Below are positions 47,682-56,517 of a stretch of DNA of 64,000 nucleotides, in pieces; the stretch's first letter is position 1, and every line of letters starts with the position of its first letter. The notes beneath the pieces are model-generated. The model did not search any database. It was not told where the DNA came from and worked only from the letters and a program-made list of their open reading frames with translations. A program made the position numbers and the translations under genes. The stretch comes from Rahnella ecdela (GTDB lineage: Bacteria; Pseudomonadota; Gammaproteobacteria; Enterobacterales; Enterobacteriaceae), in contig NZ_JAFMOY010000116.1 in assembly GCF_019049625.1 (NCBI RefSeq), forward strand, positions 38,023 through 102,022, in the 5' to 3' direction.

Positions 47682-47703
47682 TTATTAGTGATATGACTAA
47701 TAA
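47682..47703. promoter_or_regulatory. Inverted repeat upstream of the PAS chemoreceptor
   Basis: TTATTAGT-gatatg-ACTAATAA, an 8-bp perfect inverted repeat 83 bases upstream of the ATG at 47786. The spacing of the arms suits a dimeric regulator. The rest of the 344-base gap (47442-47785) is AT-rich with no supported gene and no clear sigma-28 promoter. Confidence 0.5.
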
Positions 47704-47785
47704 CCCGCGGGAATTAGCACGTGTTTATTTAAATTAATTGCGATTGCGCATTAATTCACGTTATCAGCCACAGGGTGTCTGTCCT

Positions 47786-49096
47786 ATGCAATTATTTTCT
47801 CATCAGTTTAGTACGGCATGGCGTGATAAATTCGCTGCTATTCAGCAGGCAGTTCCGATGATTGCTTTCACGCCAGAAGGCGTGGTGCTTGAGGTCAACG
47901 ATCTGTTTCTGAGCAGCATGGGCTACAACAGGAATGAGGTGATTGGTCAGCCTCACCGGATTTTCTGTACGCCTGAGTTTGTTGCCAGCGATGCGTATCG
48001 TTTGCACTGGGAAGGTTTGCGGCAGGGAAAGTCGGTCAGCGGAAATATTAAACGCGTACAAAAAAACGGAAACATAATCTGGCTGGAAGCGACCTATGTA
48101 CCTGTCAAAAATAAACAAGGCAAAGTCACTGAAATAATTAAAATTGCCAGTGATGTCTCCGAAAGAATTAACGAATCTCACGAACACCAGGGAATTCTTC
48201 AGGCGCTGGAACGTTCAATGGCGCTGATTACCTTTACGCCCGACGGCCATGTGATTTCTGCAAACAATAACTTCCTGAAAGTCATGGGTTATTCTCTGCA
48301 ACAAATTAAAGGCCATCCTCATTCGATGTTTTGTCTTCCGCAATATCGCGATTCTCATGATTACCGTAATCACTGGCAGCGTTTGCGAAACGGCGAGTTT
48401 ATTCTCGGACGCTTCGAGCGTATGAACGGTCGTGGTCAGGCAATCTGGCTGGAGGCGAGTTATAACCCGGTTATCGACGACGATGGCAAAGTGGTAAAAA
48501 TTGTCAAAATCGCCCAGGACATTACCAGCCAGATGGCCCAGCAACGCCAGCAGGAAAACATGATGACGCATGTGCATGAGCTTTCCCTGACAACGGATAA
48601 AACCGCGGCGAAAGGTGTGACCATCGTACAGAAAGCGGTGGAGGATATGCAGGAAGTGGAAGCGCTGGCGCGCCGTGCGTCTGAGATTATCGGTCAGCTG
48701 GGACAAACTTCAGAACGTATTGGCGAAATGGTGGACACCATTCGCAGAATTTCCTCCCAGACCAATCTGCTGGCCATTAACGCGACGATTGAAGCGGCAC
48801 ACGCCGGAGAACAGGGCAGGGGATTCGCCGTGGTCGCCGGAGAAGTCCGCTCGCTTGCCGATCAGTCGCGCAAAGCCGCCGTCGAAATTGATCAGCTGAC
48901 GCAAAGCATCCGCGATGGCGTAATGGCGGCGATTGACGGCATGGGGAACTGCGTTAACCGCGCGGGCGGTGGCGTGGCGCTGAGCCGTAATGCGGGCGAG
49001 GTGATCAATCAGGTCAACCTGGGGATGCAGGATCTGGTACGGATGATGGCGGAGTTTTCCGTTATCACGGGGGATCAGGGGCAAACAAGGCACTAA
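47786..49096 (+). CDS. Soluble PAS-PAS methyl-accepting chemoreceptor (BdlA-like)
   Basis: A 436-residue cytoplasmic protein without any hydrophobic segment. Two PAS domains in tandem (about 20-130 and 140-255), each ending in a DI(S/T)-type linker, are followed by the MCP signalling helix with its hairpin tip ([40 protein letters not shown]). Both PAS domains share the text IxLEAxYxPV, a sign of duplication. This is the architecture of Pseudomonas BdlA, a biofilm-dispersion sensor, where haem or c-di-GMP cues are sensed through the PAS domains. The signalling domain is short and lacks a CheR pentapeptide. The E. coli locus has no gene here. ATG 47786 is preceded by CAGGG. Confidence 0.85.
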   Translation: MQLFSHQFSTAWRDKFAAIQQAVPMIAFTPEGVVLEVNDLFLSSMGYNRNEVIGQPHRIFCTPEFVASDAYRLHWEGLRQGKSVSGNIKRVQKNGNIIWLEATYVPVKNKQGKVTEIIKIASDVSERINESHEHQGILQALERSMALITFTPDGHVISANNNFLKVMGYSLQQIKGHPHSMFCLPQYRDSHDYRNHWQRLRNGEFILGRFERMNGRGQAIWLEASYNPVIDDDGKVVKIVKIAQDITSQMAQQRQQENMMTHVHELSLTTDKTAAKGVTIVQKAVEDMQEVEALARRASEIIGQLGQTSERIGEMVDTIRRISSQTNLLAINATIEAAHAGEQGRGFAVVAGEVRSLADQSRKAAVEIDQLTQSIRDGVMAAIDGMGNCVNRAGGGVALSRNAGEVINQVNLGMQDLVRMMAEFSVITGDQGQTRH

Positions 49097-49481
49097 TTTC
49101 TGATGCCAGACCGGGCATCGGGCGATTTTAGCCGGTTACACTGGCTAGCTTGTCCGGGAATATTTCGGTTTATCACTGGCCGTGAGGGCTGAATTGTGAA
49201 AATTTCGGTTTCTCAAGTGCGGTGATCGCTTAACGTGTTGTGCCGAAACCGCCCAAGAGAGGGAAGTGTGTTCCCTCTCTTGGATCTCTCCCCGCCTTTT
49301 TAACAAGCGCTACCGCTCGCTGTCTATCTTTCAGATACCGCAGTGACAGGCTGGAAATCTTGCCGCTGCGCGGTGCCTTCTCTCGGGATTGCAGCCTCAG
49401 GTCTGCAACCTCTCACTCAGCAAGCTTTCTGAATCGCCTGCACCATCTTAAATTCAAAGACAGATTTTTTTATCTGGCAGA
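49097..49481. repeat. Structured intergenic element, type A copy 2
   Basis: 385 bases between the convergent chemoreceptor and ybiO. The block AATATTTCGGTTT (49159-49171) and a later TGCCGAAACCGCCCAAGAG (49241-49259) match the element at 37224-37437 on the opposite strand. A 13-bp perfect stem CCAAGAGAGGGAA/TTCCCTCTCTTGG (49253-49283, GTGTG loop) is the strongest hairpin. The right half (49300-49480) has little secondary structure. No gene is supported. Confidence 0.6.
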
Positions 49482-51713
49482 TCACCTGACGGGTCCCACC
49501 GCAGGCAAGGCCTCGCTGGCACCAGCACCTGATTCATCTTTATATATCTGCACTGCCTGTCTCGGCATCACCATTCCGGCTTTCTCGAAGTGGATTTTCA
49601 CCAGCCTGTCCAGCGCATACTGCACCGTCCATTGCTCCAGCGCCCGGGTACGCACCAGGACGCGGATGGTGAAGAACTGATCGCCTAATCCCACCACACC
49701 CTGGAATATCGGCTCACCGAGCAGCAGCGGTTTGATTTTTTCATCCTGCTGCAACTCTTCCACTGCCTGACGCAGCACGTCATTGGCCTTATCTACGTCT
49801 TCGTCGCGGCTGACGTTATAGCTGGCGCGGTAAACGCCGAACTCGCGCTCGTAGTTAGAGAGAGTGGTTATCGAAGAATAAGGAACGATGTGGAAAACAC
49901 CGTAAATATCGCGCAGGCCTATCGAGCGGATAGTCATGCTTTCGACCGTGCCGGTGATCCCCATTACGGTAACGTATTCGCCGGTATTCATGCCGTTTTC
50001 GAACTGGATGAATATCCCGGTGATGACATCTTTCACCAGCGTTTGCGCACCGAAGCTGACTGCCAGACCCAGCGCACCGGCACCGGCGAGCAGAGGCGCG
50101 ATATTCAGGCCAATTTGCGAGAGCATGATCATCACGGTGATCGTACAGATAACGATGGCGAGCACGTTGCGGAACAGCGTCAGCAACGTGCGCTCACGGG
50201 CACTGGGCCGCGCGCCGTTAGACAGTTCCTGTCCCAGACGGTGCTCAATCATGCTGGCCAGCAGTGTCCAGCCGACAATCGCAAAGCACAAGATAAACAG
50301 AATATGCCCCAGCCCGCTGATCACTTTCTCACCGGATTCGGTCAAAAACCATTTGTTGAGATTAAAGATGTGCCAGGCATCGAGCAGGAACAGAGTCACG
50401 CTGAGTACCACCAGCACACGGATGACTTTCAGACCCGCCGGAATGTACGAATTAATACGTTTTTGTAACAGCGGATAGCGGCGGTTCACGTCGTCCGGCA
50501 GGGTAATACGGCGATTGATCCAGCGGGAAAGCAGCCCGGAAATCAACGCGCCTAGCGCAATCACCACCAGACTTTTGACGGTTGCCGTCATCATAAATTG
50601 CAGGCTACCGGCAAAATCAAACTGTGACAGGAAAAACAGCACCACGAAATAACTTACCGCCAGCAGATGCCAGATATGGCCGAGTGCGCGCAGGATCACG
50701 CTGAAAAACGCCATTGAACGTTCAGCCAGCAGGTTGAATTCACGGTGGATAATGCGCCGGTTATGCAGGATTAACCCGCTGGCATAAATCGTCAGCCCCA
50801 GCATCACCACAAAATTGACCACGGCGGCGGTAGTGTAGTTGATTTGCGTTGCCACGACCGGCACGCCTACCATTAGCGCATAGCCAATCAGGCCGCTGAC
50901 CCACGCCAGACGCGTATTCCAGTAACGGGCGGTCATGTCTGTCAGCGGGAACGGACGCAGGAAACTGAAGCCGGGCGCAAATATCAGCCGCAATACGGCT
51001 TTGAAGAACTCAATGACTGCAAAGGCACTGAGGAACAGCGCTTGCTGACGCGCTATCAGCGCACTTTCACCGTTCATATATTGCGTGAACAGGTTTCCGG
51101 CGGCGACGGTCAGCAGCAAAATAATCAGATCGATAGCGAATGCGCCCAGAATACTGGCGGGCAACTGATACCAGTGCGCCTGCTTCAGCCGCGCGTTATT
51201 GCCCCAGCGTCCGAGGCGGATATACAGAGGGCCAACCCCTTTGCGGATCAGATGAAACAAAGCAAACGTTATGACAACAGTGAGCAGGAAATATCCCAAC
51301 GCCGCGAAAAATCTATCGGCGCGGAAGCTGTGCTGCGGGCCGGAATCTATAGTGGCTTTCAGTTTCTGCACACGCTCTTTGAACTGCGCGACGGTGTTTT
51401 GCGTGGTATCGACCAGCTCGTCGATCAGAGAGAGTTGTTCCGGTTTTGGTTCTGCTTTTTTCGCAGCCGGAGCGGGTGTCGCGGCATCGGTTTTGGCCGC
51501 TTCGCGCAGATGCGCGACCAGCTGTGCACGGGCTTTATCATCCTGAAGGATATCGGCCAGCGCGGCGTAAGAGGCTTTTTGTTGATCGGCACCGGCAGGT
51601 TGTTCTGCCGCGTGGCTGAAGGCGCTGAACAGAGCCAGCGTGATAAACAGCAAGATGGAATTTATGTGTGTCTGGATGCGGTGAGCCAACGGAGTCCTGT
51701 CGTTATGCGGCAT
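49482..51713 (-). CDS. ybiO: Mechanosensitive channel YbiO (MscS family)
   Basis: A 743-residue large MscS-family channel that opens under osmotic downshock. It has a signal-like N-terminus (ISILLFITLALFSAFSHA region), a periplasmic domain, several extra membrane segments, and the MscS pore block GAGALGLAVSFGAQTLVKDV followed by the beta domain GIFIQFENGMNTGEYVTVMG. Length agrees with E. coli YbiO (741). GAGAGGAAC precedes the ATG. Next to glnQ as in E. coli. Confidence 0.93.
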   Translation of the reverse strand: MPHNDRTPLAHRIQTHINSILLFITLALFSAFSHAAEQPAGADQQKASYAALADILQDDKARAQLVAHLREAAKTDAATPAPAAKKAEPKPEQLSLIDELVDTTQNTVAQFKERVQKLKATIDSGPQHSFRADRFFAALGYFLLTVVITFALFHLIRKGVGPLYIRLGRWGNNARLKQAHWYQLPASILGAFAIDLIILLLTVAAGNLFTQYMNGESALIARQQALFLSAFAVIEFFKAVLRLIFAPGFSFLRPFPLTDMTARYWNTRLAWVSGLIGYALMVGVPVVATQINYTTAAVVNFVVMLGLTIYASGLILHNRRIIHREFNLLAERSMAFFSVILRALGHIWHLLAVSYFVVLFFLSQFDFAGSLQFMMTATVKSLVVIALGALISGLLSRWINRRITLPDDVNRRYPLLQKRINSYIPAGLKVIRVLVVLSVTLFLLDAWHIFNLNKWFLTESGEKVISGLGHILFILCFAIVGWTLLASMIEHRLGQELSNGARPSARERTLLTLFRNVLAIVICTITVMIMLSQIGLNIAPLLAGAGALGLAVSFGAQTLVKDVITGIFIQFENGMNTGEYVTVMGITGTVESMTIRSIGLRDIYGVFHIVPYSSITTLSNYEREFGVYRASYNVSRDEDVDKANDVLRQAVEELQQDEKIKPLLLGEPIFQGVVGLGDQFFTIRVLVRTRALEQWTVQYALDRLVKIHFEKAGMVMPRQAVQIYKDESGAGASEALPAVGPVR

Positions 51714-51839
51714 TGTTCCTCTCTCAAAAATAGCGGTTAATCGGCTTATGGCCGCCTAAGGGTAAAGCATAAGTGACCGTATTGCAGAAAAATAGTGGCA
51801 GAAATTTGTGAGGTGATGTGCCATAGACGGGGAAGTGCT

Positions 51840-51978
51840 CCCTCCCCTGCGAAGGGGAGGGTTGGGGTGGGGTATTAAGGTCAAACCAAAAAGTTAAAGT
51901 GTATTTTAACTAAAGTGTAATTTAACTAATGTATTGCTTGCTATACCCCCTCCCAGCCTCCCCCTTCGCAGGGGGAGG
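51840..51978. repeat. Inverted pair of GC-rich palindromic repeats, copies 3 and 4
   Basis: Copy 3 (51840-51861, CCCTCCCC/GGGGAGGG with TGCGAA loop, then TTGGGGTGGGGT) and copy 4 (51957-51978, CCTCCCCC/GGGGGAGG, preceded by ACCCCCTCCCAG) are the same element in opposite orientation, 95 bases apart. The pair is like a BIME of REP units. It fills the ybiO-glnQ gap; the DNA between the copies is AT-rich (TTTAACTAA repeated twice). Confidence 0.75.
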
Positions 51979-52002
51979 AGCTAAGATCCAGCAGCTTCTG
52001 CC

Positions 52003-52725
52003 TTAAGATACGTGTTGCAGGAACTCGCGCAGACGTTCGCTCGGCGGGTTGTTCACCAGATCAGACGGTTTTCCGTCTTCTGCGATGCGACCTTTATCGA
52101 TGAAGATCAGACGTGAAGCCACTTTTTCGGCAAAGCCGACTTCGTGGGTCACGATAACCATCGTCATGCCTTCTTCTGCCAGCTGTTTCATCACGGTCAG
52201 CACTTCGTGACGCAGTTCCGGATCGAGCGCAGAGGTTGGCTCATCAAACAGCATCAGTTTAGGTTTAACCGCCAGCGCACGGGCGATGGCCACACGCTGC
52301 TGCTGTCCGCCGGAAAGTTCTGACGGGTAGTGATTGGCGCGCTCGGAAAGACCGACTTTTGCCAGCAGTTCTTTGGCCAGTTTATTGGCTTCATCTTTCG
52401 ATGCACCACGAACACGGATCGGGCCGAAAGCCACGTTTTCCAGCGCTGTCATGTGCGGGAACAGATAAAACTGCTGAAACACCATGCCCGCTTCCTGGCG
52501 GATCAGGCGTTCGTCAACTTTCGGGTCGTTCACTTTCAGGCCATCAACAATCAGTTCGCCGGACGTGATTTCTTCCAGCTTGTTGATACAACGCAGCAGT
52601 GTCGATTTACCGGAACCGGATGGCCCGATAATAACCACGACTTCACCCTGAGAAATGTTCAGATCGATGTCGTGGAGCACCTGGGTTTTACCAAAGTGTT
52701 TTGAGACGTTTTTGAATTCAATCAT
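52003..52725 (-). CDS. glnQ: Glutamine ABC transporter ATPase GlnQ
   Basis: The ATP-binding subunit of the high-affinity glutamine importer, 240 residues as in E. coli. Walker A GPSGSGKS, signature [15 protein letters not shown], Walker [14 protein letters not shown] and the switch His ([11 protein letters not shown]) are present. ATG 52725 gives [20 protein letters not shown]; the longer frame is glnP read out of phase. It overlaps the glnP stop by 4 bases. Confidence 0.96.
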   Translation of the reverse strand: MIEFKNVSKHFGKTQVLHDIDLNISQGEVVVIIGPSGSGKSTLLRCINKLEEITSGELIVDGLKVNDPKVDERLIRQEAGMVFQQFYLFPHMTALENVAFGPIRVRGASKDEANKLAKELLAKVGLSERANHYPSELSGGQQQRVAIARALAVKPKLMLFDEPTSALDPELRHEVLTVMKQLAEEGMTMVIVTHEVGFAEKVASRLIFIDKGRIAEDGKPSDLVNNPPSERLREFLQHVS

Positions 52726-53381
52726 ATAATTTTCAGTTTGCGTTCTAAGCGGCGCAGAACAAAGCTCAGAGCCAGCGTAATGATCAGATAGATAACAGCA
52801 ACCGCGCTCCAGATTTCCATGGCGCGGAAGTTGCCGGCGATGATTTCCTGGCCCTGACGGGTCAGTTCGGCCACACCGATAACGATAAACAGTGAGGTGT
52901 CTTTGATGCTGACAATCCACTGGTTACCCAGCGGTGGCAACATGCGGCGTAACGCCAGCGGCATGATGATGTAACGCAGCGTCGCACGGCGCGAGAGACC
53001 CAGCGCCAGACCCGCTTCACGGAATCCGTTGTGAATCGACAACACCGCACCACGCGTAATTTCAGCGATATAAGCACCGGAGTTGATGATGATGGTCACC
53101 ACCGCCGCGCTGAACGGGTCGATACGCAGATCGGGAACCATCATCGGCAGTGCGAAATAAATGAACATTACCTGTACGACAATAGGCGTACCGCGAATGA
53201 GCTCGATAAATACCAGTGCGACGTTGCTGCTGAACCAGCCACCAAACGCGCGGGCAAACCCCGCAATCACACCAATAATCAGACCGCCAACCAGACCGAG
53301 GACCGAAATCCACAGTGTCATTTTAGCGCCTTCGAGCAGGATAGGCAGAGCGGGCCAAATTACGCTCCAGTCAAACTGCAT
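52722..53381 (-). CDS. glnP: Glutamine ABC transporter permease GlnP
   Basis: A 219-residue inner-membrane permease forming a homodimer. [20 protein letters not shown] is the family start, and the EAA motif [20 protein letters not shown] with [15 protein letters not shown] is plain. Cotranscribed with glnQ by overlap, and with glnH over a 111-base gap that holds a hairpin. Confidence 0.96.
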   Translation of the reverse strand: MQFDWSVIWPALPILLEGAKMTLWISVLGLVGGLIIGVIAGFARAFGGWFSSNVALVFIELIRGTPIVVQVMFIYFALPMMVPDLRIDPFSAAVVTIIINSGAYIAEITRGAVLSIHNGFREAGLALGLSRRATLRYIIMPLALRRMLPPLGNQWIVSIKDTSLFIVIGVAELTRQGQEIIAGNFRAMEIWSAVAVIYLIITLALSFVLRRLERKLKII

Positions 53382-53409
53382 GGATTATCTCCTGGTAAAA
53401 CAACAAACT

Positions 53410-53440
53410 GCGCCTGTACAGATTTGCATCCGACAGGCGC
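53410..53440 (-). other. Intercistronic hairpin between glnH and glnP
   Basis: GCGCCTGT/ACAGGCGC with a 15-base loop between glnH and glnP. There is no adjacent U-run. It is likely to stabilise the glnH message, giving more binding protein than permease. Confidence 0.6.
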
Positions 53441-53492
53441 TTCTTATCAAGTGCTCTTTCTTAAAAAAGGAACGACTTAAATTAAAAACGGC

Positions 53493-54236
53493 TTATTTAG
53501 GTTCGGTATCAAACCATTTTTTGTAGATTGCTGCGTAAGTACCATTCTCTTTGATGGTTTTAAGTGCAGCGTTGGCTTTCTCGCGCAGGTCGCTGCCTTG
53601 CGGGAATGCGATACCGTATTGCTGGCCAGCCAGTGAATCGCCGACCGCTTTAAACTGACCTTTACCGGCAGTTTTGATGAAGTACAGGATGTTTGGCGTG
53701 TCATGCATTACCGCATCAGCACGGCCAGTGCCCAGTTCCATGTAAGCACTGTCGATGTTCGGGAACTGACGCAGGTCTTTGGTCTGCACGTTAGCTTTCA
53801 TGTAATCAACGGAGCTGGTGCCGCTTTTCACTGCAACGGTTTTGCCTTTCAGGTCAGCGACGCTTTTGATGGCGTCGTTATTGCTCTTAACCATCACCAT
53901 CAGGCCGCTGTTGTAGTAACCGTCAGAGAAGTCGATCGCTTTTTTGCGCTCAGGGGTGATGGTGATACCGGCCAGAGCCAGGTCAATGTTATGAGTTTGC
54001 AGGGCAGGAATGATGCCGCCGAAATCCATTGGTTTCAGTTCATAAGAGACTTTCATCTCTTTAGCGACCGCGTCCCAGAGGTCAATGTCGAAGCCGACGT
54101 ACTTGTCGCCTTGTTTGAATTCAAACGGTACAAACGCAGTGTCGGTAGCTACGATCAGTTTTTTGTCTGCTGCGTGGGAGCTAACGGCAAAGGCCAGAGT
54201 CAACGCGGCCAGGGAAACTTTTAACAGTGACTTCAT
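53493..54236 (-). CDS. glnH: Periplasmic glutamine-binding protein GlnH
   Basis: Binds glutamine in the periplasm and delivers it to GlnPQ. The 247 residues begin with a signal peptide ([20 protein letters not shown], cleaved after SHA). The binding protein family 3 blocks [36 protein letters not shown] and [20 protein letters not shown] match E. coli GlnH. AAAGGAA precedes ATG 54236. First gene of glnHPQ, behind a sigma-54 promoter. Confidence 0.96.
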   Translation of the reverse strand: MKSLLKVSLAALTLAFAVSSHAADKKLIVATDTAFVPFEFKQGDKYVGFDIDLWDAVAKEMKVSYELKPMDFGGIIPALQTHNIDLALAGITITPERKKAIDFSDGYYNSGLMVMVKSNNDAIKSVADLKGKTVAVKSGTSSVDYMKANVQTKDLRQFPNIDSAYMELGTGRADAVMHDTPNILYFIKTAGKGQFKAVGDSLAGQQYGIAFPQGSDLREKANAALKTIKENGTYAAIYKKWFDTEPK

Positions 54237-54291
54237 CAGTGAATTTCCTTTGTACATATTATGGGAACGGCATTTAGTTACGGCGCTTTGA

Positions 54292-54308
54292 TGCAAAATT
54301 TATGCCAA
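54292..54308 (-). promoter_or_regulatory. glnHp2: Sigma-54 promoter of glnH
   Basis: On the minus strand TTGGCATAAATTTTGCAT has GG and GC separated by exactly 10 bases, the invariant -24/-12 elements. Transcription should start about 45 bases upstream of the glnH ATG. Confidence 0.8.
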
Positions 54309-54379
54309 AATTTATGCATATTAAAATTCAATAAGTTATCGCGCTGCTGAACCGATCAAGCGGCATTTTAATGAGCGAA

Positions 54380-54396
54380 AGCACTATAATGGTGCG
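54380..54396. promoter_or_regulatory. NtrC-like enhancer site 1 of glnH
   Basis: AGCACTATAATGGTGCG matches the NtrC palindrome TGCACY-N5-RGTGCA at all inner positions. It lies about 105 bases upstream of the predicted start, the usual NtrC distance. Confidence 0.8.
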
Positions 54397-54600
54397 TTCT
54401 TACATTTTGAAATGTTCTCTGATGGTGCATGGCTTCATCATTAACCAGATGTTGTATTTTAAACAATCATTAATTAACAACTGCGCTGCTCAAATGATAA
54501 CTCGCTCTAACTTTATTAGAACCTGAGTAAAACCTGTGCTCAGTTTTGAAGCAGATGTTAAGAAGTGAACCGCGAAATTCAGGCCGGATGAGACTGTGAT

Positions 54601-54617
54601 TGAACCAAAATGGTGCA
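54601..54617. promoter_or_regulatory. NtrC-like enhancer site 2 of glnH
   Basis: TGAACCAAAATGGTGCA fits the same NtrC palindrome with one arm mismatch, about 325 bases upstream of the start and just before the end of ybiI. A second distal enhancer, or partly by chance. Confidence 0.55.
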
Positions 54618-54637
54618 ACCAGTCATAAGGAAAAATG

Positions 54638-54904
54638 CTAGCGCAACTGGCTGTCTTTACTGCCGCGCCGGTTGTATCCGGCATGATCCTGCTGCTTTTT
54701 GTCCATCTCCGCCTGACACTTCACACAATATTGCACCCCCTGAAGTGCTTCCCGGCGTGCCTCAGGAATGGGTTCACCGCATTCCTTACAATAATGTGCG
54801 CTTTCGCCATGCCCGAGAGACTGGCGCGCACGCTCTACTGCGTCGTTGACGGTGGAATCAATCTGGTCCTGCACGGCGCCATCTTGCGCCCATCCGCTTG
54901 CCAT
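54638..54904 (-). CDS. ybiI: DksA/TraR-family zinc-finger protein YbiI
   Basis: An 88-residue small protein with a C4 zinc finger (Cys39-x2-Cys42, Cys60-x2-Cys63), the DksA/TraR pattern CxEC-x17-CxxC. Start MASGWAQDGAVQDQ and end GYNRRGSKDSQLR match E. coli YbiI. It lacks the coiled-coil arm of DksA. AAGGAGG precedes its ATG. In E. coli dps lies upstream of glnH instead, so the order is changed here. Confidence 0.9.
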   Translation of the reverse strand: MASGWAQDGAVQDQIDSTVNDAVERARQSLGHGESAHYCKECGEPIPEARREALQGVQYCVKCQAEMDKKQQDHAGYNRRGSKDSQLR

Positions 54905-55410
54905 AGTGGCCTCCTTGAAACATTAATTTACGACTAGATTTCTATTGGTTAATAATAGTCTGCTTATAGTGCTAATTCGCTATGATTGATTGTGCTAGCT
55001 AAGAGCAAATTGTTATAAAACAGGGGGTTGATAATTTTTCTTTAACACGACGAAATAACGAAATGTCATAAATTCCTAGGACAAGTCCGATAGCGTTTGT
55101 GTTATTTCGTGCCCTATGTTAAAAATTCGCGTGAATTGAATGAATGTGTTTCAGTTATCAATAACCCATGTGAATCTGTTTCTTTATTCGCGTGTTTGTA
55201 AGTGCATATTTTGCTCGCGAGCCTCGCTTCGGTCAGGTTCTCGCTTTTCTCATTCAATTCCCTCCAGCTGCCAGGCAGCGTCGACCGGCCAGACCAGGAA
55301 ATGGAATTCGTCTCCGCGCATTTACTTGATCGGCTAACCAAATACATAACCACTCTATAGTGTAGTCGCTGAGTGAGTTTTATCCCGGACAGGGTATTCA
55401 GGGTATAAAA
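54905..55410. promoter_or_regulatory. Leader and promoter region of the capsule locus
   Basis: 506 AT-rich bases. A 10-bp inverted repeat ACGAAATAAC/GTTATTTCGT (55050-55059 and 55101-55110) encloses 41 bases containing CATAAATTCCTAGG (55067-55080), which partly resembles an RcsAB box. A GCTCGCGAGC palindrome is at 55213-55222. No open frame here has a ribosome site and known content. The composition shift fits the left edge of acquired capsule DNA. Confidence 0.5.
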
Positions 55411-56397
55411 GTGGCAGATAATCAGGTAGTTGGAAGTGCGGGTCTTGTTCCTTTACAGCCCGGTCTGATTGACTCGGTGCGCAGTACGCTTTCTGAGCAG
55501 GCTGATGCCTTACATCGTCTTTCTTCACAACTCGACAGCGTTCGGTACCAGAAGGCGCTGAAGCTGATTGTGGAGTGCAAAGGCCACGTGATCCTCTCCG
55601 GAATGGGAAAGTCAGGGCATGTCGGGCGCAAAATTTCCGCGACGCTGGCCTCCACCGGAACACCCAGTTTCTTTATTCATCCTGCAGAAGCCTTTCACGG
55701 CGATCTGGGGATGATTACGCCGTATGACTTGCTGATCCTGATTTCGGCCAGCGGGGAAACCGACGAAATTCTTAAGCTTATTCCTTCATTACGCCAGTTT
55801 GGTAACCGCATTATTGCAATCACTAATCACTGTGAATCGACGCTGGCCAAACATGCTGATGCGACGCTTGAACTGATGATGGAAAGCGAAAGCTGCCCGA
55901 ATAATCTGGCACCGACCACATCGACCACGCTGACGATGGCGATTGGCGACGCGCTGGCCGTGGCACTTATTCATCAGCGTAAATTCCTGCCGACAGATTT
56001 TGCCCGTTACCATCCGGGCGGCTCGCTGGGTCGCCGTTTGCTGACCCGCGTTTGTGACGTGATGCAGGTGAACGTGCCGACCATTACCGAAGATACGCCG
56101 TTCCGTCAGGTTATCTCGGCGATCACCTGCGGTTGTCAGGGCATGGTGGCAGTCAATGATGCGCAGAACCAGCTGGCTGGCATCATCACTGATGGGGATT
56201 TGCGCCGTTATATGGAAAAGAATGCACAACTCGACAGTGCGTGTGCCAGAGACATGATGACCCGCTCGCCGCTGACCTTACCGGCGGACATGATGATTAC
56301 CGATGCTGAAATGCTGATGCAAAAGCACCGCGTTTCAGTATTGCTGGTGACCGATAAAGAGAAGAACGTCGCAGGGCTGGTTCGTATCTTCGACTGA
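55411..56397 (+). CDS. kpsF: Arabinose-5-phosphate isomerase KpsF
   Basis: Converts ribulose 5-phosphate to arabinose 5-phosphate, the first step to Kdo for the capsule anchor. The 328 residues hold a SIS domain (CKGHVILSGMGKSGHVGRKI; HGDLGMITPYDLLILISASG) and two CBS domains (about 205-265 and 275-328). It matches E. coli KpsF more than KdsD in its N-terminus. Start GTG 55411 with AGGG upstream. First gene of region 1. Confidence 0.93.
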   Translation: MADNQVVGSAGLVPLQPGLIDSVRSTLSEQADALHRLSSQLDSVRYQKALKLIVECKGHVILSGMGKSGHVGRKISATLASTGTPSFFIHPAEAFHGDLGMITPYDLLILISASGETDEILKLIPSLRQFGNRIIAITNHCESTLAKHADATLELMMESESCPNNLAPTTSTTLTMAIGDALAVALIHQRKFLPTDFARYHPGGSLGRRLLTRVCDVMQVNVPTITEDTPFRQVISAITCGCQGMVAVNDAQNQLAGIITDGDLRRYMEKNAQLDSACARDMMTRSPLTLPADMMITDAEMLMQKHRVSVLLVTDKEKNVAGLVRIFD

Positions 56398-56475
56398 CGA
56401 TTAAACACGATTTAACTCTTTGCGCACCGTGACCCTTATGCGAGGGAAATAAGGTTTTCACGGTACTTTTAATAA

Positions 56476-56497
56476 AGCACGACGATAAAAACGTGCT
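56476..56497. other. Hairpin upstream of kpsE
   Basis: AGCACG/CGTGCT with a 10-base loop in the 120-base kpsF-kpsE gap. The kpsE ATG (56518) has no clear ribosome site, so structure here may matter for its translation. Confidence 0.4.
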
Positions 56498-56517
56498 GTT
56501 TGTCATGATGATAATAA

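Noticed and set aside
52726..52920. Extended start of glnQ
   Set aside because: The upstream codons are glnP read out of frame; ATG 52725 gives the known 240-residue protein.
55089..55100. ops/JUMPstart element before kpsF
   Set aside because: CCGATAGCGTTTG only resembles GGCGGTAGCGTG; the invariant GGTAGC is changed.
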